Positions 1-5,683 of a DNA stretch of 9,956 nucleotides are shown piece by piece. The stretch lies in contig DATKZB010000109.1 of NCBI GenBank assembly GCA_035528235.1, forward strand, positions 1 through 9,956, in the 5' to 3' direction. Below the pieces are notes generated by a model that ran no database searches, was not told the origin of the DNA, and saw nothing but the letters and a program-made list of their open reading frames with translations. Made by a program: the position numbers and the translations under genes. Position 1 is the first letter of the stretch. The number at the start of each line of letters is the position of its first letter. The stretch comes from DATKZB01 sp035528235 (lineage in GTDB: Bacteria; Planctomycetota; Phycisphaerae; FEN-1346).

Positions 1-30
1 CACCCGGCACACTATCTCGGAACCGGGGAT

Positions 31-52
31 CACGGCTTGCTAGCAAGCCGTG
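31..52. repeat. Perfect 22-bp palindrome
   Basis: The two half-sites CACGGCTTGCT and AGCAAGCCGTG are exact reverse complements and abut with no spacer. As RNA they would form a 9-bp stem with a CTAG loop. No T-tract follows on either strand, so this is not a classical intrinsic terminator. It lies about 30 bp upstream of the likely start of the vWA gene and contains the GTG at position 50, which argues against that GTG as the start codon. It could be a dispersed intergenic palindrome, a terminator of an upstream gene outside the window, or an operator. The palindrome is seen directly; its role is unknown. Confidence 0.7.
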
Positions 53-82
53 GCACGTACACGGACGAGGCGGAGACACGGT

Positions 83-2584
83 GTGATCCTGGCCCTGGGC
101 GAAATGCGGCTGCTCTTCCACCCCGAAGGCCTGACGATGACCGGCTACGTTACGGCCATCGTCGGGGCGGCGGCGTTCGTCCTGGTGCTGGTGCACGGCC
201 TCGTTCGGGCCAGCGCCCCGGCCACCGACGGGGCCGCCCAGTCTCGGACCATCGACCCGATCCTGCCGGTGTGGCAGGTCATGGCGGGCCTGGCCCTGGC
301 GGGTCTGCTGATGCTGGTGACGTGGGTGGCGGCGGGCGACTCGTCGTGGCCCGTCCAGTTGGGGCTGATGATGCTGGTGGCGCTAGCGTGCGGCGTGTGG
401 GTCCTGTTCTTCTACCTGCGGGTGTTCACCTACCTGGGGCGGCTGCCGATGGCGGCGCTGCTGGCCTTGCGGCTGGCGGCCATCCTGTTGCTGGTGCTGC
501 TCATTTTCAAGCCGGTCCTGAGTTTCGAGGAGGCCCTCGAACACCGCACCGACCTGTACGTGCTGCTGGACGCGTCGGAATCGATGAGCGTCAGCGATTA
601 CCCCGACATGCCCCACCGCCTGAGCCTGGCCGCGCGGCAGGTCGAGCAGTACCTGAAGCGGCTCCAGACGGCGTTCGAGGTGAAACTCTACTGGTTCGAC
701 ACCCGGGCCCACGAGGCCAAGCCGGGCGCCTGGCCCGACCCCAAGGGCGAGGCCACCAACATCACCCGGGCCGTCAAGGACGTGCTGGGGTCGGCCCAAC
801 TCATCGACACCACCGGCGTCATCCTGATGAGCGACGGCCTGCATAACGCCGGCGGCAACGTGGCCGACGACATCGCCGCCCTCGGGCCGCCGCGCATCTA
901 CACCGTCGGCATCGGCACCGACCTGACGGCCCAGAGCGGGTACCAGGACATCAGCATCGAGAACATCCTGGCGCCCGAGGAGAGCACCGTCAACAACCTG
1001 ACGAAGATCACCGTCGACGTCGAGGCCATCGGCCTGGCCGACCGCAGCATCGAGGTCGAGTTGCGCGAGAACGACCAGCCCCTGGCCTCGGCGCCGCTGC
1101 GGCTCGACGGCGTGCCCGGCAGCCAGGGCGTGACGCTGACCCTGACGCCCGAGAAGCTCGGACGCCACACCTACACCGTCCGCATCCGGCCCGACCCCGC
1201 CGAACGCCGGTCCGAGAACAACCAGCGCGAGGTCCACCTGCTGGTCACCGACCCGAAGATACGCGTCCTGTACGTCGAGGGCGTCGTGCGGCCCGAGTAC
1301 AAGCCGCTGAAGAGCGTCCTGGAGACCGACCCGAACGTGGAGGTGCTGTCGCTGGTTCAGGTGAAGCGCGGCGAGTTTCTGCAAGCGGGCACGATGACGG
1401 GCATCACGCTGGCGGGGTTCCCGCAGACGCTGGAGGACATGCGGAAGTTCGACGTCTTCATCATCGGCGACCTCGACCGCAGTTACTTCTCGGCCCAGCA
1501 ACTGGCCAACCTCAAGATGGCCATCAGCGAGGGACGCGGGCTGGTCATGGTGGGCGGGTACAACAGCTTCGGCCCCGGCGGGTACGAGGGCACGCCGATG
1601 GAGGAGATCCTGCCCGTGCTCGTCGGCCCGCGAGGCATCGGACAGGAAACCACGCCGTTCGTCCTCAAACTCACCCCCGAGGGCGCCAACCACGCCATCT
1701 TCTACGGCACCAAGGACTTCTTCCAGTACCAGTCGAGCGCGCCCCGCGAACGCCTGCCGCAACTGAAAGGCTGCAACATCCTGGGCCGGGCCAAGCCCGG
1801 CGCCAGCATCCTGGCCGAGCACCCCGACCGGACCAACGAGAACGGGCCGCTGGCCGTCCTGGTGGTCCACAACTACGGCAAGGGCCGCGCGGCCGCCTTT
1901 GCCGCCGACACGACCTACCAGTGGTACCTGCCGTTCCGGGCCCTGGGGCGCGAGTCGCCCTACCTCAAGTTCTGGGGCCAGATGGTGCGGTGGCTGGCCG
2001 ATAAGGAGGTCAAGGAACAGACCGCCCAGCCCGGCGTGGAACTGCTGGTCCGCAAACCGTTCTACAACCCCGGCGAGACCGTCCTCGTGCGGGCCAAGGT
2101 CCGGGCCGAGGAAGGACGGGCCACCAACTTCGCCAGCACCACCGGCGTATTGCTGGGGCCCGGCAACGAACGCAAGAGCCTCTCTCTGCCGCTGGCCCTC
2201 GGGTCGGTGGGCGTGTACGAGACGACCCTCGAGCCGCTCGACCCCGGCAAGTACAAGGTGCTGGTCGAGGCCACCAAGGACGGCATCTCGCTGGGCAAAC
2301 AGGAGGTCGAGTTCTCCGTGGGCCGGCCGAACCAGGAGTTCGACCGGCTCTCGATCGACCGGGCCCTCCTCAAGAAGGTGGCCGAACGGACCCAGGGCGA
2401 TTACTACGAGCCGGCGGCCTTCGGCGACCTCGTCGACCGGCTGCGGGCGACGACCATCAAGGAGAACATCCACCGCGAGATCGGCATCCAGAAGGTGCCG
2501 GGACTGTTCGCCGTCCTCTTCGGCCTCTTCCTGGCCATCGTGACGGGCGAGTGGCTGCTGAGGAAATATTACCAACTGAACTGA
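83..2584 (+). CDS. Membrane-anchored vWA and glutamine-amidotransferase-like domain protein
   Basis: This is an 833-residue membrane protein with four predicted N-terminal membrane segments, at about residues 24-40, 62-84, 91-112 and 123-145. A von Willebrand factor A domain follows (about 158-278) with a metal-site motif D-A-S-E-S (D163, S165, S167) and a later S-D-G (D251). A beta-rich linker leads to a class-I amidotransferase-like/ThuA-type domain (about 393-640) containing V-G-G-Y-N-S-F-G-P-G-G-Y near 490-501. A C-terminal helix (about 805-825) may re-enter the membrane. The pattern fits planctomycete 'VWA domain-containing / glutamine amidotransferase' proteins of unknown role. The expected nucleophilic cysteine is not seen at the G-G-Y-N-S-F elbow, so the second domain is probably non-catalytic. 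Start: GTG 83 has GGAGA six bases upstream, and codons from 83 onward already show the G/C-ending bias of the gene, whereas codons 50-82 do not. ATG 137, with GAAGG seven bases upstream, is a real alternative (815 residues). The substrate or partner is unknown. Confidence 0.85.
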   Translation: MILALGEMRLLFHPEGLTMTGYVTAIVGAAAFVLVLVHGLVRASAPATDGAAQSRTIDPILPVWQVMAGLALAGLLMLVTWVAAGDSSWPVQLGLMMLVALACGVWVLFFYLRVFTYLGRLPMAALLALRLAAILLLVLLIFKPVLSFEEALEHRTDLYVLLDASESMSVSDYPDMPHRLSLAARQVEQYLKRLQTAFEVKLYWFDTRAHEAKPGAWPDPKGEATNITRAVKDVLGSAQLIDTTGVILMSDGLHNAGGNVADDIAALGPPRIYTVGIGTDLTAQSGYQDISIENILAPEESTVNNLTKITVDVEAIGLADRSIEVELRENDQPLASAPLRLDGVPGSQGVTLTLTPEKLGRHTYTVRIRPDPAERRSENNQREVHLLVTDPKIRVLYVEGVVRPEYKPLKSVLETDPNVEVLSLVQVKRGEFLQAGTMTGITLAGFPQTLEDMRKFDVFIIGDLDRSYFSAQQLANLKMAISEGRGLVMVGGYNSFGPGGYEGTPMEEILPVLVGPRGIGQETTPFVLKLTPEGANHAIFYGTKDFFQYQSSAPRERLPQLKGCNILGRAKPGASILAEHPDRTNENGPLAVLVVHNYGKGRAAAFAADTTYQWYLPFRALGRESPYLKFWGQMVRWLADKEVKEQTAQPGVELLVRKPFYNPGETVLVRAKVRAEEGRATNFASTTGVLLGPGNERKSLSLPLALGSVGVYETTLEPLDPGKYKVLVEATKDGISLGKQEVEFSVGRPNQEFDRLSIDRALLKKVAERTQGDYYEPAAFGDLVDRLRATTIKENIHREIGIQKVPGLFAVLFGLFLAIVTGEWLLRKYYQLN

Positions 2585-2604
2585 GGCGCCGGCGGCGGTA
2601 TAAT
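2576..2604 (+). promoter_or_regulatory. Candidate sigma-70-type promoter for the MNT-HEPN operon
   Basis: A perfect TATAAT stands at 2599-2604 in an otherwise very GC-rich stretch. Seventeen bases upstream, CTGAAC (2576-2581) shares only the TGA core of TTGACA, so the -35 is weak. The -35 overlaps the last codons of the vWA gene. Transcription would begin near 2611, giving a leader of about 30 nt before the ATG at 2642. Chance is unlikely for the -10 in this base composition, but the assignment is by motif alone. Confidence 0.5.
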
Positions 2605-2625
2605 CCGCTTGGCGCACCGGCACCT
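2584..2625. promoter_or_regulatory. Imperfect inverted repeat around the -10 box (possible operator)
   Basis: AGGCGCCGG (2584-2592) and CCGGCACCT (2617-2625) match as inverted repeats at 8 of 9 positions and bracket the TATAAT. A smaller pair, GCGG (2595-2598) and CCGC (2605-2608), flanks the -10 hexamer itself. Toxin-antitoxin operons are often autoregulated through such sites, so this may be an operator. In GC-rich DNA short inverted repeats also arise by chance, and the two pairs do not share the same centre. Confidence 0.3.
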
Positions 2626-2641
2626 AAGGTTGAGGCGCAGT

Positions 2642-2956
2642 ATGAGCAACGCGACGTTACTGAAACGCGTGAAGTCGGCCCTGGCCAAGGCGTTCGGGCC
2701 GCGATTGCGCGGCATCGTGCTGTACGGCAGCGAGGCCCGCGGAGAGTCGTCCCCCGACAGCGACATCGACCTCCTGGTGCTCCTGGACGGTCCTCCCCGC
2801 GAACCCGACGACTCGTGGGCCTGTCTGCATGCCCTGTACCCGCTGGTGCTGGAAGGCGGCCGGCCGATTCATGCCGAGCCGGTGGACGCGGCCGAGTACG
2901 AGGCGGCCGAGTTCCCGCTCTACCGCAACGCCAAACAGGAGGGCGTAGCGCTATGA
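2642..2956 (+). CDS. mntA: MNT-type nucleotidyltransferase, likely antitoxin of a MNT-HEPN pair
   Basis: This 104-residue minimal nucleotidyltransferase has the exact family signature G-S-x10-D-x-D: G29, S30, D41 and D43, in the context Y-G-S-E-A-R-G then S-D-I-D-L-L-V. E79, in the strand reading H-A-E-P-V-D, is the best candidate for the third metal carboxylate; this is an inference. Proteins of this kind (MntA) are antitoxins that silence HEPN RNase toxins, in characterised cases by adding AMP groups to a toxin tyrosine. The start is ATG 2642, with GAGG six bases upstream; an upstream in-frame start at 2609 lacks comparable support. The TGA stop overlaps the ATG of the HEPN gene (ATGA at 2953-2956), giving tight translational coupling and the usual pairing of the two partners. 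All visible active-site residues are intact, so activity is plausible. Confidence 0.85.
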   Translation: MSNATLLKRVKSALAKAFGPRLRGIVLYGSEARGESSPDSDIDLLVLLDGPPREPDDSWACLHALYPLVLEGGRPIHAEPVDAAEYEAAEFPLYRNAKQEGVAL

Positions 2957-3351
2957 CGGAGGCCGCCCGAGACCTGTGGAACCGCGCCTGCGACGCCCTG
3001 TGCGTGGCCCGCCATGACCTGGCAGTCAGCCCCGATGCGACCGCCTCTCGTGCCTACTACGCCGCCTTCTACGCGGCCTCGGCCCTGTTTGCCCTTGAGG
3101 GGAAAACCTTCGCGAAACACTCGGCCGTCGAGGCCGCGGTCCATCGCGACCTGGTCCAACCCGGCACCTGGCCGACGGACCTGGGGAGGGGTTACTCGCG
3201 GCTGGCCCAACTCCGGGCCCGAAGCGACTACGGCGGAAGCCGGCATGTATCGCCGGGCGAGGCCGAGGAGGCCGTACGCATCGCCGCCGACATCCTCCGC
3301 GCCGTCGCCGGGAACCATCCCCACGAGTTCACCCAGCCGCAGGAGGCCTGA
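2953..3351 (+). CDS. hepT: HEPN-domain protein, likely toxin of the MNT-HEPN pair
   Basis: This 132-residue, probably all-helical protein has the signature of the HEPN/UPF0332 family: S-R-A-Y-Y-A-A-F-Y-A-A at residues 32-42, a K-H at 55-56, and L-R-A-R-S-D-Y at 87-93. HEPN toxins of this gene arrangement are typically RNases held inactive by the neighbouring nucleotidyltransferase. The canonical R-x4-6-H RNase motif is not obvious. R88 or R90 with D92-Y93 occupies the equivalent region, and H98 is spaced seven residues after R90. Y93 is therefore a candidate AMPylation site by analogy with HepT; this is an inference. The ATG at 2953 overlaps the antitoxin stop by four bases. The coding end carries AGGAGG (3341-3346), which serves the next gene. 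It could alternatively be a catalytically inert HEPN protein binding RNA or small molecules. Confidence 0.8.
   Translation: MTEAARDLWNRACDALCVARHDLAVSPDATASRAYYAAFYAASALFALEGKTFAKHSAVEAAVHRDLVQPGTWPTDLGRGYSRLAQLRARSDYGGSRHVSPGEAEEAVRIAADILRAVAGNHPHEFTQPQEA
3341..3346 (+). promoter_or_regulatory. Strong Shine-Dalgarno inside the HEPN gene, deciding a GTG start
   Basis: AGGAGG lies within the last codons of the HEPN gene, eight bases before GTG 3355. The next in-frame ATG (3385) has no comparable site, so this decides the start of the exported protein. It also shows the two genes are spaced for co-translation, with three bases between stop and start. Confidence 0.75.
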
Positions 3352-3354
3352 GCC

Positions 3355-4554
3355 GTGAGGCGATCACGCGCGAACGACCACTTCATGCTGCTGGCAGTGG
3401 GCCTGTGTCTTGCCGGGGCGGTCGCCGCCGCCGAAGCCGAGAAGGAGCCTGCCATGCCCGACACCTCCCTGCCGCGCGCCGCGCGCGGGGCCGAGGAGCG
3501 CATCGCCATCGAGACCGATTGCCTGCGGGCCGACGTCACACCCAACGGGTACACCACGGGCGTGGCCGGCGGCACGTTGCTCGACAAAAAGACCGGCGCC
3601 CGCGACCATTCCTTCGGCCTCGACATCGTCGATTTCCTGATGGGCCCCGGGGCCAAGGGCGGCGCCCCGTACGATTTCAACAACGCCTGGCACGGCAAGA
3701 TTGCCAAGCATTACATCGAAGAGCCGCAGATCTGCACCCAGGCCAAACACATCGAGTCGGAGTTCGTCGTCGGGACCGATTTCGTCGCCGTCCGCCAGTG
3801 GTGGACGTACACCAAGGCCGCGCCCGGGTACCAGCCGGGCTCCGCATGGCAGCAGACGCTCGTCTTCCCGACGGGCAAGCGGTGGTTCCTGGCGGCCGAC
3901 CGCATCACGAGCGCCAACGACGTGCCGTGCGTGTTTCTGCGGCTCGACATGCCGGGCCACGTCAAGCACACGCGCGGCGACACGTTCGAGGAGGTGTACC
4001 TCTCGTACGAGGGCCGCATCCCGGCGTCGGATTTCTTCGACGATTACCCGCCCGACGGCCGTCACCTGTACCAGCGCGGCAAGGCACCGCTGCCGGAGCG
4101 GTTCGTCCGGGCCCGCAAGATTCGCGGCGAGGGCAAACCGTGGCTGGCGGGCATCACGCTGGACCCGAAGATCGTGTACGAGGCCTGGTGCCACCAACGC
4201 GGGTACATCTGTTTCATCGAGGAGATCGGCGGCCTGGAGGTGAAGCGCGGCGACCGGTTCAGCGCGGCCTACGTCGTGGGGTACTTCGACTCGGTCGAGG
4301 AGATGGACCAGACCGCCGACGCCCTGCGCGGGTACACGTCGCTCGCCGCCACGAAGGACTACTGGCTGCTGGCCGAGGGGGTCATCTTCCGCGATCCGGC
4401 CGCCGCCGCCGACCGCTATCGGCTCGTGCCGCAGGGACGCCGGCCGGCCCCGAAGACGTACCGCGTCCTCACCCACGGCCGCGGCCAAGCCGCCATCAAC
4501 GGCCGGTCGGTCGCCATCGACGGCGAAGAGGTTATCGAGGTGCCCGCCGAGTGA
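3355..4554 (+). CDS. Exported protein of unknown function
   Basis: This 399-residue protein begins with a Sec-type signal peptide: arginines at 2, 3 and 5, a hydrophobic core about 11-22, and an alanine-rich cleavage region near 23-27. The mature part begins around residue 48 with I-A-I-E-T-D-C-L-R-A-D-V and G-T-L-L-D-K-K-T-G-A-R-D (73-84), then strand-rich segments with many W, Y and F residues. This style resembles the beta-sandwich domains of galactose-mutarotase-like or carbohydrate-active proteins found in planctomycetes, but I do not recognise a named family or catalytic residues. Cysteines after the signal region are at 57, 127, 192, 279 and 286. The GTG start is supported by AGGAGG eight bases upstream. 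The gene directly follows the HEPN gene and ends just before the structured repeat. It may be transcribed with the toxin-antitoxin genes without sharing their function. Confidence 0.75.
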   Translation: MRRSRANDHFMLLAVGLCLAGAVAAAEAEKEPAMPDTSLPRAARGAEERIAIETDCLRADVTPNGYTTGVAGGTLLDKKTGARDHSFGLDIVDFLMGPGAKGGAPYDFNNAWHGKIAKHYIEEPQICTQAKHIESEFVVGTDFVAVRQWWTYTKAAPGYQPGSAWQQTLVFPTGKRWFLAADRITSANDVPCVFLRLDMPGHVKHTRGDTFEEVYLSYEGRIPASDFFDDYPPDGRHLYQRGKAPLPERFVRARKIRGEGKPWLAGITLDPKIVYEAWCHQRGYICFIEEIGGLEVKRGDRFSAAYVVGYFDSVEEMDQTADALRGYTSLAATKDYWLLAEGVIFRDPAAAADRYRLVPQGRRPAPKTYRVLTHGRGQAAINGRSVAIDGEEVIEVPAE

Positions 4555-4572
4555 GACCCCGTCCTCAAGCGC

Positions 4573-4906
4573 CCTCGCGCACGTTTAGCCGCGGGCGGTA
4601 CGGCCGCGGGAAGCGCCGATGGATGCTCGATGGCCGTGCCCGTCGCCGTACCGGCGACGGCTAAACGGGCGGCATGGCATGACCTCGCGCGTCGTCGTTT
4701 AGCCGCGGGCGGTACGGCCGCGGGAAGTGCCGATGGACGCTCGACGGCCGTGCCCGTCGCCGTACCGGCGACGGCTAAACGGGCGGCATGGCATGACCTC
4801 GCGCGTCGTCGTTTAGCCGCGGCCGGTACGGCCGCGGGAAGTGCCGATGGATGCTCGATGGCCGTGCCCGTCGCCGTACCGGCGACGGCTAAACGGGCGG
4901 CATGGC
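4573..4906. repeat. Tandem array of a 114-bp palindromic repeat, about 2.9 copies
   Basis: Units begin at 4582, 4696 and 4810, an exact 114-bp period. Each carries an 86-bp core bounded by CGTTTAGCCG and CGGCTAAACG, which are perfect inverted repeats, followed by a 28-bp linker that is identical between copies 1-2 and 2-3. Inside each core are a CCGCGG...CCGCGG hairpin and a 9-bp hairpin, CCGTCGCCG-TAC-CGGCGACGG (4640-4660 in copy 1). With the outer stem these could fold into a branched structure. Copies differ at only two or three positions in the core. Remnants of the linker (CCTCGCGC, 4573-4580) precede copy 1. The array fills the gap between convergent genes and ends eight bases from the stop codon of the lipoprotein gene on the - strand, so it probably acts at the 3' ends of both transcripts. 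It has no unique spacers and is not a CRISPR. Confidence 0.9.
4640..4660. terminator. Strong hairpin in the convergent intergenic region (possible bidirectional terminator)
   Basis: CCGTCGCCG (4640-4648), loop TAC, CGGCGACGG (4652-4660) is a perfect 9-bp GC-rich stem, and it recurs one and two periods later (4754-4774 and 4868-4888). There is no U-tract, so classical intrinsic termination is not shown. Its position between converging genes makes transcript-end stabilisation or bidirectional termination plausible. This is a functional inference from position only. Confidence 0.35.
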
Positions 4907-4913
4907 GGCGCCG

Positions 4914-5618
4914 CTACTTCGCCTGCCGTCCCACGGCGAGGATCTTCTCGACCTTCTCTTCGGTCAGTTCGTGGCCCTTCAGCAGGGGGAACCCTTCCCA
5001 GACGACGGCGCCGCCGGGTTCAATCAGGATGACGTGCGGAATGCCGAAGACGCCCAGGGCGTTCTTCATCCGGGCCTGGGTGTCGATGGCGCTAGAGTAC
5101 CGGATGGCGGGTTCCTTGAGCCGGCGGACGGCCTCTTCGGTCTCGTCGGAGATGCCGATGACCACCAGGTCGCCGGCGAACTTCTCGGCCAGGGCGTTGA
5201 GGAGCGTAATCGACCGCCGGCACGGCGGGCACCACGTGGCCCAGAACTCCACCAGGACGTACTTGCCGGCCGTCTCGGGCTCGGCGGTCAGCCACTTCTC
5301 GACCACCAGTTTGGGCGCCTCGGCCCAGAGGCACGACCTGGCCCAGAGCTGTTTGCCATCCCGCGCGACCGGCGCCTGGTAATCGGCGTCGAACGGCGAC
5401 CCCGCGGCAAAGCGTCCGGGCTTGCCGGCGGAGGTGCCGGGGGCCTTCGTGCTCGGCTCGGTCGGACACGGCTCGGCGTCCGGCGCCGCCGGCGGCGCCT
5501 TGGCGGCGGGGACGCAACCGGCCAGCGCCACGCACAGCGCCAGGATGCCCAGGCCCAGGCGGAGGACGGCCGGCGGGTTCTCCGGCGGCCGGGGCGTGGT
5601 GTCGGAAGCAGTTTCCAT
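4914..5618 (-). CDS. TlpA/thioredoxin-like lipoprotein
   Basis: This 234-residue protein has a lipoprotein signal: a hydrophobic stretch about 18-34 ending in the lipobox L-A-G-C with C35 as the lipidated cysteine. An alanine/proline-rich linker (about 36-75) leads to a thioredoxin-fold domain (about 100-234) with the redox motif W-C-P-P-C (C130, C133) after V-E-F-W-A-T. The cis-proline is in G-I-P-H (P194). This is the layout of TlpA/ResA-type periplasmic thiol-disulfide oxidoreductases, which reduce or oxidise cysteines of exported proteins. Extra cysteines at 51 and 96 lie outside the core fold. The ATG at 5618 has AGGAG eight bases upstream on the - strand. It follows the methionine-synthase-like gene by 65 bp and probably ends the same operon. 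The specific substrate is unknown. Confidence 0.9.
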   Translation of the reverse strand: METASDTTPRPPENPPAVLRLGLGILALCVALAGCVPAAKAPPAAPDAEPCPTEPSTKAPGTSAGKPGRFAAGSPFDADYQAPVARDGKQLWARSCLWAEAPKLVVEKWLTAEPETAGKYVLVEFWATWCPPCRRSITLLNALAEKFAGDLVVIGISDETEEAVRRLKEPAIRYSSAIDTQARMKNALGVFGIPHVILIEPGGAVVWEGFPLLKGHELTEEKVEKILAVGRQAK

Positions 5619-5648
5619 GCGGTTCTCTCCTCTGACAAGGCCGACGGA

Positions 5649-5670
5649 CCGGCAGGCCTTTCGCCGCCGG
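5649..5670. other. Imperfect hairpin between the MetE-like and lipoprotein genes
   Basis: CCGGC (5649-5653) and GGC (5655-5657) pair with GCC (5663-5665) and GCCGG (5666-5670), giving an 8-bp stem with one bulged A and a CTTTC loop. It lies in the 65-bp gap between two same-strand genes, without a following U-tract. It could be an attenuator or an mRNA-processing or stabilising element, or simply GC-rich chance. Confidence 0.25.
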
Positions 5671-5683
5671 CTACGGCAGACCC

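Noticed and set aside
50..82. GTG 50 as start of the vWA gene
   Set aside because: It lies inside the 22-bp palindrome, has no Shine-Dalgarno, and codons 50-82 lack the G/C-ending bias that begins at about 83.
383..2623. 746-residue open frame antisense to the vWA gene
   Set aside because: It mirrors the strong G/C third-position bias of the + strand gene, its translation is rich in H, Q, R and G without domain features, and the + strand gene has clear motifs.
3364..4488. 374-residue open frame antisense to the exported protein gene
   Set aside because: Same shadow effect; no recognisable domain and no plausible start region, while the + strand frame has a signal peptide and a strong Shine-Dalgarno.
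4573..4906. Possible CRISPR array
   Set aside because: The whole 114-bp period is repeated with identical linkers, so there are no unique spacers, and no cas genes are present.
4630..5382. Open frame encoding 38-residue protein repeats across the tandem array
   Set aside because: The frame stays open only because 114 is a multiple of three; it then runs antisense through the thioredoxin-like lipoprotein gene. The palindromic design points to a DNA or RNA element, not a protein.
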